Below are positions 1 through 7,646 of a stretch of DNA of 43,378 bases, piece by piece. A model generated the notes under the pieces. The model was not told the DNA's origin and did not search any database. It saw only the letters and a list, made by a program, of their open reading frames with translations. The position numbers were made by a program, and so were the translations under genes. This DNA is from CAYNTG01 sp964400105 (GTDB lineage Bacteria > UBP14 > UBA6098): NCBI GenBank assembly GCA_964400105.1, contig CAYNTG010000013.1, positions 1 to 43,378 of the forward strand, given 5' to 3'. Every line of letters begins with the position of its first letter. Within the stretch, counting starts at the first letter, position 1.

Positions 1-1187
1 CAAAGGCCGAATTTCTTGCCAACCTTGCTAAATGCCTCGATAGCTCTATCGAGATGCTCTTTCGTATGCGATGCCGAAATTTGAACACGCACGCGGGCCT
101 TTCCCTTCGGGACGACCGGGAAGTAGAACCCGACCGCGTAAATTCCCTCTTCGAGAAGCGAATCGGCGAATTGGTTTGCAATCTTGTCTTCTGGAAGCAT
201 AACCGGAATTATCGGATGCACTCCGGGCCTGACATCCAAACCCAAATCTGCGATCTTGCCCCTGAAATATTTTGTGTTGTAGGCAAGTCTATCTATTAAC
301 TCCGTTGATTCTTCGAGGATATCGAGCACCGCGAGGCTTGCGCCGACCGTGGCGGGCGATACTGAGTTCGAGAATAGATATGGCCTCGAGCGCTGCCTGA
401 GCATCGCGACGAAGTCCGCCGGGCCGCTGATAAATCCGCCGTTTCCGCCGCCGAGCGCTTTGCCGAGTGTCGAGGTCATAACATCGGCTTCGACGCCGCG
501 ATATTCCGGCGTTCCCCTGCCGGTTTTGCCGATAAATCCCGTAGCGTGTGAATCATCCACTGCAAGCATAGCGTTATATTTTTCGGCAAGCAGGGCTATC
601 TCGTCGAGCGCGGCGATATCGCCGTCCATCGAGAAAACGCCGTCCGTTATTATAATCCGGTTAGGGTAACGCGCGGTTTGCCGGAGCTTATCCTCGAGGT
701 CGGCCATGTTGCTGTGCTCGTAAATAAATCGCTTTCCGCTTCTGACCATCCGAATGCCGTCGATTATGCTCGCGTGATTGAGCGAATCCGTGACAATCGC
801 CGAATCCTCGGCGTTGAAAAACGGCACGAAAAGCCCGCCGTTTGCGTCGAAACAGGCGACATAGAGAATCGTGTCCTCCATACCAAGAAACTCCGATATT
901 CGCTTCTCGAGTTCTACGTGAATATCGAGCGTGCCGCAAATGAACCTCACCGAAGACAATCCGTAAGAGTAATCATCCATAGCCTTTTTGGCCGCCTCGA
1001 TAACCCTCGGATGATTAGCGAGACCGAGATAATTGTTCGAACAGAAATTGAGCACCTTTCGCCCGCCGTCAATCGTGATTTCGGCGCCCTGACCTGACGT
1101 GATGATCCGCTCGGTTTTCCAAAATCCGGCCTCTTTTGTTTGCGCGATTTCGCTTGAAAGCCTCGATTTGAGAAATTCGTATGACAT
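1..1187 (-). CDS. kbl: Glycine C-acetyltransferase (2-amino-3-ketobutyrate CoA ligase), 3' end cut by window edge
   Basis: PLP-dependent enzyme of threonine breakdown: it splits 2-amino-3-oxobutyrate with CoA into glycine and acetyl-CoA in the cytosol. Reading the minus strand from ATG 1187 gives about 395 residues before the window ends, so only the last residue(s) and the stop are missing (family about 398 aa). Visible signatures are NFCSNNYLGLANHP near the N-terminus, SVRFICGT (typical of Kbl rather than BioF or serine palmitoyltransferase), a conserved DSLNHASIIDG block, DDSHATGF, and the PLP-lysine motif STLGKALGG with Lys at about residue 243. The start has GGAG spaced correctly upstream. 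Threonine dehydrogenase (tdh), the usual partner, is not in the window and may lie beyond position 1. Confidence 0.95.
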   Translation of the reverse strand, partial: MSYEFLKSRLSSEIAQTKEAGFWKTERIITSGQGAEITIDGGRKVLNFCSNNYLGLANHPRVIEAAKKAMDDYSYGLSSVRFICGTLDIHVELEKRISEFLGMEDTILYVACFDANGGLFVPFFNAEDSAIVTDSLNHASIIDGIRMVRSGKRFIYEHSNMADLEDKLRQTARYPNRIIITDGVFSMDGDIAALDEIALLAEKYNAMLAVDDSHATGFIGKTGRGTPEYRGVEADVMTSTLGKALGGGNGGFISGPADFVAMLRQRSRPYLFSNSVSPATVGASLAVLDILEESTELIDRLAYNTKYFRGKIADLGLDVRPGVHPIIPVMLPEDKIANQFADSLLEEGIYAVGFYFPVVPKGKARVRVQISASHTKEHLDRAIEAFSKVGKKFGL

Positions 1188-1267
1188 AATCAACTCCAGA
1201 AATTATCGGTGAGCAGTTATGGACAATAAAGGGGAAGCGTTATGCTTCCATTAAAAAACAACGAAAT

Positions 1268-1295
1268 ATCATATATATGAAAAGTGAAATTTCAA
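1268..1295 (-). promoter_or_regulatory. Sigma70-type promoter of kbl
   Basis: On the minus strand TTGAAA (1295-1290) and TATGAT (1273-1268) are separated by 16 bp, upstream of kbl with an AT-rich flank. The leader would be about 75 nt. This is a motif match only. Confidence 0.5.
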
Positions 1296-1359
1296 TAAAT
1301 CTATTTAAAATTCACGATCGGGTAAAGGGACATGGTAACCACCCTGTTTTATAATATAA

Positions 1360-1459
1360 NNNNNNNNNNNNNNNNNNNNNNNNNNNNNNNNNNNNNNNNN
1401 NNNNNNNNNNNNNNNNNNNNNNNNNNNNNNNNNNNNNNNNNNNNNNNNNNNNNNNNNNN
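1360..1459. other. Assembly gap (100 N)
   Basis: Exactly 100 undetermined bases, the conventional size for a scaffold gap of unknown true length. The flanks (1188-1359 and 1460-1679) hold no convincing gene apart from the kbl promoter. Reading frames drawn across the N run are artefacts. Confidence 0.98.
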
Positions 1460-1679
1460 GGGGGCGCTGGCGCGGGAAGTGGGTGGTGGTTGGGATGGGA
1501 TTTTTGCTTACGAAGTAACCGCAAAAATCGTGACAGCGCGGAAGGGGTGTATATCGCGTATCGACAAGGGGTAGTTAATAATGGAGAATGAAGAATGGGG
1601 CGATCTCTGTCCAAAGGCCATGCGGCTCGTAGAGAAACCAGTGAGGACGCTCGACTATACATTTTTCATCGATCTAAAG

Positions 1680-1708
1680 TTGAAATTGGCCGCATTTTTG
1701 CATATCTA
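1680..1708 (+). promoter_or_regulatory. Promoter directly abutting the TPR gene (possible leaderless mRNA)
   Basis: TTGAAA (1680-1685), 17-bp spacer, TATCTA (1703-1708). The -10 box ends only 7 nt before ATG 1716 (4 nt before GTG 1713), so transcription would begin at or next to the start codon. No Shine-Dalgarno sequence is present upstream of the ATG, which fits a leaderless transcript. Confidence 0.4.
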
Positions 1709-1715
1709 AATAGTG

Positions 1716-3374
1716 ATGAAACGACTTTCTACAATAATGATGGTATTCATACTCGCCGTGTTGGAGGCTCCGGTCGCTTTTGCCGAAGATACCCCGCCGC
1801 CGGCGTTGCGATACTTCATCGACGGCATGGTCGCCGAGATGGAGGGGGATTTCGACCGCGCGCTCGGAAGCTATCTTATCGCCGAGAATATCGCACCGGA
1901 TAATCACGAGATTATCCGAACCATCGGCGAGCTGTTCATGGATAACGGAGACCCGCAGCAGGCTATCGCCCGATTTGCCCGGCTTGTGGATATGGAACCG
2001 GCGAACGAGTCGTATCGACGCGGCCTCGCGGAGGCGGCCCTTCGAGCAAGGCAGATATTAATTGCCTACGATAGTTTTCGATGGATCGTGAAAAACGGCC
2101 ATCCCGATTACGGTGTTCGTCTGAAATATGTCACGACATCGCTCGCAATGAATAAGGAGAAAGAGGCCCTTAAGGAGCTTGATAAGCTCACAGAAGAATT
2201 ACCCGATCGACCGGAGCCTTTTGCACTCAGGGCCAATATTCACATGTCCAATCGCGATTACGATAAAGCTGTGGACGATTTCAAACGGACGATAGAGATC
2301 GCATCGTCGTTCGGTCGTGCATATTTGGGTCTCGCCGCCGCATACGACGCTCTCGGCGAAACCGATTCTTCAATAAATGTGCAGAAGCGATATGTCGAGC
2401 TTAACCCACTGGATATCGATTCCCAAAAACGCCTGTTGTTCCAGCTCATCGAGATAGAGAGGCTGGAAGAGGCTTACGATGTCGCGGGCGATTATATCGA
2501 TAAGTTCCCCGATGATCTGGCGGTCGTTCGTCAGGCCGCCTTCCTCGGATTTTCAAACGAAAATTATCTCGAAGCGAAGGGATATTTCGAGGATTATCTT
2601 TCGGAGGAACCGTTCGATCGTGATGCGAGGCTCTTTTATGGTCGCACACTTTTCGAGCTTGGAATGATCGAAGAGAGCATAGCCCAATATAAAAATGTTG
2701 CCTCGCAGGAGAGGAGGCTCGATGTTCTCATCGATCTCGCCCTCGCATATTCCGAAATCGACAGTCTAGGCAAATCCAAAGCGATCCTCGAAGAGGCCGA
2801 AAAAGCGTTTCCCGAAGAGCCGAGCGTAATTTTTTACCGTGGCGTCGTTCATTCGAGAGAGGGAGATTACGAAAAAGCAGCGGAAAGCTATACGCACGTC
2901 CTCGATAATAATCCTCAAAATACACAGGCCCTCTTCGGTCTCGGCGACGCATTCGAGCGACTCGGCGAAAGGGATTCGGCGATAGTAATATTTAAAAGGC
3001 TCACCGCCGTATTTCCCGGCGATCCGCTCAGCGCAAACTATCTCGCGTATCTTTTGATAGAGGACGAACGCGAGCTGGATCTGGCCGATAGCCTCGTCGA
3101 AATGGCTTTGACGATCGATCCCCGGAATGCCGCCTATGTCGATAGTCACGGATGGCTGCTTTACAAACAGGGGCATCTCCTAAAAGCGCTCGAACAATTG
3201 CTTCTCGCGGAAAGCCTTTCCGATCCGGACGATCCTGTTATTCTCGAACATATCGGCATCATTTATGAAGAAACGGGCGACATCGACGCCGCAATGAAGT
3301 ATTATCGCAGGGCCGTGGAGATCGATCCATCCATGGAAATCTCATCTTTCAGGCTAAAGGAACTCGATAAATGA
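1716..3374 (+). CDS. Exported tetratricopeptide-repeat protein
   Basis: A 552-residue protein with an N-terminal signal peptide (hydrophobic stretch to VAFAED, residues about 1-24) followed almost entirely by TPR helix pairs. About a dozen can be recognised from the pattern of small and aromatic residues and the closing P, for example GDYEKAAESYTHVLDNNPQN and GDIDAAMKYYRRAVEIDPSM. Such proteins are periplasmic or outer-membrane-facing scaffolds for protein complexes; no catalytic domain is visible and the partner is unknown. ATG 1716 is preferred over the adjacent GTG 1713. The stop overlaps the start of the NifU-like gene (ATGA), so the two are probably translated together. A role in outer-membrane or secretion assembly is only a guess. 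Confidence 0.85.
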   Translation: MKRLSTIMMVFILAVLEAPVAFAEDTPPPALRYFIDGMVAEMEGDFDRALGSYLIAENIAPDNHEIIRTIGELFMDNGDPQQAIARFARLVDMEPANESYRRGLAEAALRARQILIAYDSFRWIVKNGHPDYGVRLKYVTTSLAMNKEKEALKELDKLTEELPDRPEPFALRANIHMSNRDYDKAVDDFKRTIEIASSFGRAYLGLAAAYDALGETDSSINVQKRYVELNPLDIDSQKRLLFQLIEIERLEEAYDVAGDYIDKFPDDLAVVRQAAFLGFSNENYLEAKGYFEDYLSEEPFDRDARLFYGRTLFELGMIEESIAQYKNVASQERRLDVLIDLALAYSEIDSLGKSKAILEEAEKAFPEEPSVIFYRGVVHSREGDYEKAAESYTHVLDNNPQNTQALFGLGDAFERLGERDSAIVIFKRLTAVFPGDPLSANYLAYLLIEDERELDLADSLVEMALTIDPRNAAYVDSHGWLLYKQGHLLKALEQLLLAESLSDPDDPVILEHIGIIYEETGDIDAAMKYYRRAVEIDPSMEISSFRLKELDK

Positions 3375-3811
3375 CGAAGGATAAAGGTATGTACTCGAAA
3401 AAGGTAATGGAGCATTTCGCAAATCCGAGGAATGTCGGTGAGATCGAGGGTGCGTCGGCTACCGGGGACGCCGGGAACATGGTTTGCGGCGATATGATGC
3501 GGTTCGATATCAAGGTCGAGGACGGGAGGATCGCGGATATCAAGTTCAAGACGTTCGGATGCGCCGCAGCCATAGCGTCTTCGAGTATCCTGACCGTGAT
3601 GGCTAAGGGCAAAACCCTCGAAGAGGCATTCGCTCTCACGCGTAAGGACATTGTGGAAGAGCTCGACGGCCTTCCTCCGGTAAAGATTCATTGCAGCATC
3701 CTCGGAATCGATGCCCTTCGCCGCGCGATATGCGAATACCGGCAAAAAAATGGCGGCATAGAAGCCTATCCCGAATGCGCGAAGCTCGTCGAACGCATCC
3801 CGGAGGAATGA
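3371..3811 (+). CDS. nifU: NifU/IscU-type iron-sulfur cluster scaffold
   Basis: A 146-residue homologue of the IscU/NifU N-terminal scaffold on which [2Fe-2S] and [4Fe-4S] clusters are assembled. The three cluster-binding cysteines are in place: VCGD, FGCAAAIASSS and IHCSILG. The family normally begins at MYSxKVMEHF, which corresponds to ATG 3389 with AAGG about 8 nt upstream; the longer start at 3371 overlaps the TPR stop. The cysteine desulfurase (iscS/nifS) that usually stands upstream is absent, its place being taken by the TPR gene. The downstream mnmA also needs persulfide sulfur from a desulfurase, so the pair makes functional sense. Confidence 0.92.
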   Translation: MTKDKGMYSKKVMEHFANPRNVGEIEGASATGDAGNMVCGDMMRFDIKVEDGRIADIKFKTFGCAAAIASSSILTVMAKGKTLEEAFALTRKDIVEELDGLPPVKIHCSILGIDALRRAICEYRQKNGGIEAYPECAKLVERIPEE

Positions 3812-3853
3812 TCGACACATCTTCTTATCCCCAATCGATCGAGGCGAAAGAGC

Positions 3854-4906
3854 TTGTCGATTTTATCATATAAAGATTTGAGGGGCGAAAGAGTCCTCGT
3901 GGCAATGTCCGGCGGCGTGGACTCGTCGGTCGCGGCGTATCTATTATCCGGGATCGGCGCGGATGTGACGGGCGTAGCCTTCGACTTTACCGGTAAAGAT
4001 ATTATTACCTCTGCGGAAACCGTCGCGAAATCGATCGGTATTCCATTCATCTCGCGTGACTTTAAAGGCCGTTTTGCAGAGAGGGTGATCCGCCCATTTG
4101 TCGATGGCTATGCTTCGGGGATTACGCCGAATCCGTGCGTGATATGCAATCCCGCGATGAAATGGTCTTCGCTGATCGACGTCGCCGACGAAATGGGGAT
4201 CCGATTTCTGGCAACCGGCCATTTTGTCCGCACGGATGGCAGAAGGATAATTCGCGGCATCGATCGCGACAAAGATCAATCCTATTTTCTATATCGCCTA
4301 AAATCCCGATTGATCGAGAGATCGGTTTTCCCCGTCGGAGGTCTTACAAAACCGCGTTGCCGTGAGATCGCTCGCGAGGCGGGGCTTATTGTTCACAACA
4401 GACCGGAATCGCACGAAGTCTGCTTTTTCGAGAAGGGACAGTTGACCGAATTTCTACGGGAGTCGGGCGTTTCCGGTTCCCCCGGAGAGATAGTAGATGT
4501 CGATGGAAATGTTCTCGGGCGCCACGAGGGATGGGCATCGTTCACGATTGGCCAGCGAAGGGGACACGGAGTTGCTTCTGCGAACGGCAGGCTCTATGTC
4601 GTCGCTATAGAACCCGGATTAGCGAGGATCACGCTCGGTCCGCGTGAGGCTGCGATGCACAAAAATTTCGAGATAGGTGATACAATCTTCCATGAAAACC
4701 TCGATATAAGCGAGAAGCGGCGATTCGGGATACAGATTCGGCACCTCGGCGAGGAGATCGGCGGCGAGGTGCATCGCACCGGCGATAAGACCGCCGTGGT
4801 AAATCTCGACGAAGCTGTATTCGCCCCCGCGCCCGGACAATCGACGGTTTTCTACAACGGCGAAAGCGTCGCCGGCGGTGGGATTATCCGCAATATTCTT
4901 CCCTAA
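3854..4906 (+). CDS. mnmA: tRNA-specific 2-thiouridylase
   Basis: MnmA (TrmU) activates U34 of Lys, Glu and Gln tRNAs with ATP and inserts sulfur at C2. The 350 residues show the PP-loop AMSGGVDSSVAA (about residues 16-27), the first catalytic cysteine in TPNPCVICN, a DQSYFLY block, and the second cysteine in ESHEVCFF, where most relatives have Gln instead of His before the Glu. The C-terminal barrel is complete, including GQRRGHG. The most plausible start is TTG 3854; no ATG lies in frame ahead of the PP-loop. A 21-codon frame (3808-3873) overlaps the nifU stop and may only serve coupling. The gene converges on recJ, with stop codons overlapping. Confidence 0.93.
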   Translation: MSILSYKDLRGERVLVAMSGGVDSSVAAYLLSGIGADVTGVAFDFTGKDIITSAETVAKSIGIPFISRDFKGRFAERVIRPFVDGYASGITPNPCVICNPAMKWSSLIDVADEMGIRFLATGHFVRTDGRRIIRGIDRDKDQSYFLYRLKSRLIERSVFPVGGLTKPRCREIAREAGLIVHNRPESHEVCFFEKGQLTEFLRESGVSGSPGEIVDVDGNVLGRHEGWASFTIGQRRGHGVASANGRLYVVAIEPGLARITLGPREAAMHKNFEIGDTIFHENLDISEKRRFGIQIRHLGEEIGGEVHRTGDKTAVVNLDEAVFAPAPGQSTVFYNGESVAGGGIIRNILP

Positions 4907-6612
4907 GCGGTCAAATCGCCGATGAAAATATCCTTGATCCTCAACTGAAGTTGAGGATAACCATAATAATCGTTTTTCTCGATAACGAAAGCGAGATTGA
5001 TCGGCTCGATGGCGTTGGCTATCTGATGCTTCATATCGCCGAATCCGAAAGCGATTACGTCGATCGCCTTACGCCCGCCCATGACCTTGAAACGAAGGTG
5101 ATTCTTCCCGACGACATGGGGTTTATCGATGATATTCACGTTCTTGGCCATGAAGATTGGCCGCATGTTCTTCGGGCCGTGTGGAGAAAACAGCTTGAGC
5201 CAATCGAGTAGCTTCATGTCGATCTCCCCGATATCGATCTGTGCATCGATATTGAGATGCGGGATCATATTTTCGGGCGTGAGTTCTTCGTTCGCCAATC
5301 GGGTGAATTCTTTGCGAAAATCCTCGATCTTTTCGGGAAGAATGGAAAGCCCCGCCGCGAATTTATGGCCGCCGAATTTTTCGAGATGAATGCCAGCTTT
5401 CTTGATCGCGTTTAAGAGATGGAAGCTCGATATCGTCCTCGCGCTGCCCTGGCCAACACCGTCGGTGGTGGAGATCAGAACCGTCGGTCGGTGATATTTT
5501 TCCACCAATCGACTTGCGACGATACCGATAACACCCACATGCCATTCCGAAGAATCGAGCACGATCGCCTTATCGTTTTCGAGATCGACAGTGGTTTCTA
5601 CTAATTCGGCCGCCTCTTCAAATATCTTTTGGTCGAGTTTTTTACGTTTCTTGTTTTCCTCGTCGAGGAACCTCGACATCTGTGCGGCGCAAAGAGAATC
5701 ATGAGTTGTAAGGAGATCGAATGCGCTCTTTGCCGATCCGATCCTGCCGACCGCGTTGAGTCTCGGTGCCAGCACAAATACGATATTCCAGCTAAAGAGT
5801 TCCGTCCCCCAAAGTTTGGTAATCTGAAGCAGGCTTTTCAACCCAAGTTTTTTTGTGGATTCGAGCTGCCTGAGACCGAATTTAGCGAGGATACGATTTT
5901 CGCCGGTCAACGGGACGATGTCGGCGACGGTTCCAAGTCCGACGAGATCGAGGTGTTCGAAAAGGAGGCTCTTGTCCTCGTTGAGTTCGTCGAATAATGC
6001 CTCCGCGACCTTGAATGCCACGCCAACTCCAGCTAAGTCGCGCGTTTGTGCATCCTCCGGCCCGAGTTTCGGATCGACCAGCGCAATTGCCTCTGGGAGG
6101 TCGTTTCCCGGCTCATGATGATCGGTAATCACGCAATCCAGACCTTTCTGGTAGGCATATTCGACCTCCTCGATGCCTGTGATTCCGCAATCGACGGAGA
6201 TAAGCAGTGTAGAGCCTTTATCGATTGCGTTGTCGATGCCAGATTTGCTGAGACCGTAGCCCTCATCGACCCTGTTGGGCAAATACCAATCGACATTAGC
6301 GCCGAAACGCGATAGAACGAGATAAAGAAGCGCGGTCGATGTGATTCCATCGACATCGTAGTCCCCGAAAATCACGATCCTTTCCCGATTGGCGAGGGCT
6401 TTTATAATTCTATCGACAGCCAAGCCCATCCCCGGAATGGACATCGGATCGGAGAGGTCTTCCAGAGTGGGATAGAAAAACGACTTGATCGCTTGTGGTG
6501 TTGAGGTTCCGCGGTTAACTAGAATCTGACTGATGATTCCGGGAATTTCGAGCTCTTGTGAGAGCTCCCTGGCAAGTCGAGGATTGATTTGCTCCGCAAG
6601 GGTCCATTTCAT
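4903..6612 (-). CDS. recJ: Single-stranded-DNA-specific 5'-3' exonuclease RecJ
   Basis: A 569-residue DHH-family exonuclease acting in recombination and mismatch or base repair. Metal-binding motifs are in order: FGDYDVDGITS (about residue 80), SVDCGIT, VITDHHEPG (the DHH motif), DLAGVGVAFK, and in the DHHA1 domain GQGSARTIS and FGGHKFAAG. A C-terminal OB-like part follows. The start is ATG 6612 with GGGG about 8 nt upstream; the frame runs 15 codons further up but without a better site. It lies 42 nt downstream of the RNase P RNA gene on the same strand with no obvious terminator between them, so it may be transcribed from the rnpB promoter. Confidence 0.95.
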   Translation of the reverse strand: MKWTLAEQINPRLARELSQELEIPGIISQILVNRGTSTPQAIKSFFYPTLEDLSDPMSIPGMGLAVDRIIKALANRERIVIFGDYDVDGITSTALLYLVLSRFGANVDWYLPNRVDEGYGLSKSGIDNAIDKGSTLLISVDCGITGIEEVEYAYQKGLDCVITDHHEPGNDLPEAIALVDPKLGPEDAQTRDLAGVGVAFKVAEALFDELNEDKSLLFEHLDLVGLGTVADIVPLTGENRILAKFGLRQLESTKKLGLKSLLQITKLWGTELFSWNIVFVLAPRLNAVGRIGSAKSAFDLLTTHDSLCAAQMSRFLDEENKKRKKLDQKIFEEAAELVETTVDLENDKAIVLDSSEWHVGVIGIVASRLVEKYHRPTVLISTTDGVGQGSARTISSFHLLNAIKKAGIHLEKFGGHKFAAGLSILPEKIEDFRKEFTRLANEELTPENMIPHLNIDAQIDIGEIDMKLLDWLKLFSPHGPKNMRPIFMAKNVNIIDKPHVVGKNHLRFKVMGGRKAIDVIAFGFGDMKHQIANAIEPINLAFVIEKNDYYGYPQLQLRIKDIFIGDLTA

Positions 6613-6654
6613 AAAAGCCCCTTTCCATTTTACACAGGGGCACCAAACGAGAGT

Positions 6655-7074
6655 CATTCGATTCTATAAGCCGGGTTCTGTTCCCCGGATCGCTTTACCC
6701 AAAAATTCAAATCTCTCGATGGCTTCGAGGGCAAAGTTAATTCCGGGTGGCGTCCATCTATCTATGTGCAGGGTTGCCCCTTGCACTTCGGCGGCCCACC
6801 CGAAGGTCGAAGAGTGGAGCCTCCTCTACCTTCCTATTTGGCCTTGCTCGACGCAGGGTTTACCACGGCTACGCCTCTCGACGCGCCGAGCGGGGTCTTA
6901 ATCCCGCACTTTTCACCCTTACCAGAAAACCATAAGGTTTCCATGGCGGTATAGTTTCTGCGGCACTTTCCATTTCCCGAATCTCACGAAACGGGAACCC
7001 GGGATTATCCCCGGCACGCTGGCTCCACGAGCCCGGACTTTCCTCCCCATTGGGGCGGACGCCCGAATCGAATG
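6655..7074 (-). ncRNA. rnpB: RNase P RNA, bacterial type A
   Basis: Catalytic RNA that matures tRNA 5' ends. On the minus strand the conserved 5' block GAGGAAAGTCCGGGCTC and the conserved 3' block ACAGAACCCGGCTTATAG are both present, with the universally conserved inner segments (AGGGTGAAAAGTGCGG, AGGAAGGTAGAGGAGGCT-like) between them. The ends are set by helix P1: CATTCGATTC at 7074-7065 pairs perfectly with GAATCGAATG at 6664-6655, giving about 420 nt. A stray reading frame in this interval is meaningless. Confidence 0.96.
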
Positions 7075-7361
7075 GGATATTCAGTATCTTATTACTGCCC
7101 TTCCTTTTCTCGTTTGGTCTCTGTGTGTTAACATTTACAATAAAAAATATTCAAAATCCAGCTCAATATATCCATCCCCGCCCCAATTTCCACAAAAAGA
7201 TGAAATTCGGTGTGGTGCGGCATGGCCATTTTGCATCGCTAATTGACATTGCTAATTTTACATTGTATTTATCCCCTTGTCCCTTCGAAACGGGTGGATA
7301 ATAATAAGGCGACTCACCCTATGGGTTTCTCTACGGGCCGTATGGCCGTCCGGTTTGCAAA
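7075..7361. other. Intergenic region between rnpB and the transposase remnant
   Basis: No gene is supported. The left half is AT-rich and should hold the rnpB promoter on the minus strand, though I could not assign clear boxes. Around 7315-7355 there are two short palindromes (ACCCTATGGGT and GGGCCGTATGGCC) of unknown meaning, possibly part of the decayed insertion element that follows. Confidence 0.5.
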
Positions 7362-7538
7362 GTTAAGGGTTTATTTATGTCCAACGGCCTCGAGTGGTTC
7401 TTGAGCTACGTTAAAGAAGGGCTTATGAAGCACCTCGGTATGTCTCCCGGAAAATTTCCCTTGTATATCAATGAAATGAAGTTTAGATATAACCATAGAG
7501 ATGATATTTATCCTATTGTTGCTAAATACCCAATGTGA
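7362..7538 (+). pseudogene. Remnant of an IS1595-family (ISXO2-like) transposase, C-terminal end only
   Basis: About 58 codons ending at TGA 7536-7538 match the C-terminal end of DDE transposases of the IS1595/ISXO2 group: a SNGLEWFLSYVKEGL block (family pattern hTNGiEgfWs.lKrg) followed by YINEMKFRYNHR (family yvdEf.fRyNnR). The upstream catalytic domain is missing, with in-frame stops just upstream at 7299-7307. It is therefore a dead fragment. No terminal inverted repeats could be identified. Confidence 0.7.
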
Positions 7539-7646
7539 CCTTGTGCCAAAAGGACCTAATTACCAAAATGCACACTTTAATTGTATTGATTATTCGGCGG
7601 ATATACATAATATTTTAGTTAGGAGCCAAGTTTCATCGATGGTTTA

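Noticed and set aside
1332..1662. ORFs running through the first N gap
   Set aside because: The frame across unknown bases is meaningless.
1581..1709. 42-codon ORF starting ATG ahead of the TPR gene
   Set aside because: No ribosome-binding site, no family resemblance, and it overlaps the likely promoter.
3808..3873. 21-codon ORF overlapping the nifU stop
   Set aside because: Too short and unrecognised; the purine-rich site is only one base from the ATG. It may serve only translational coupling to mnmA.
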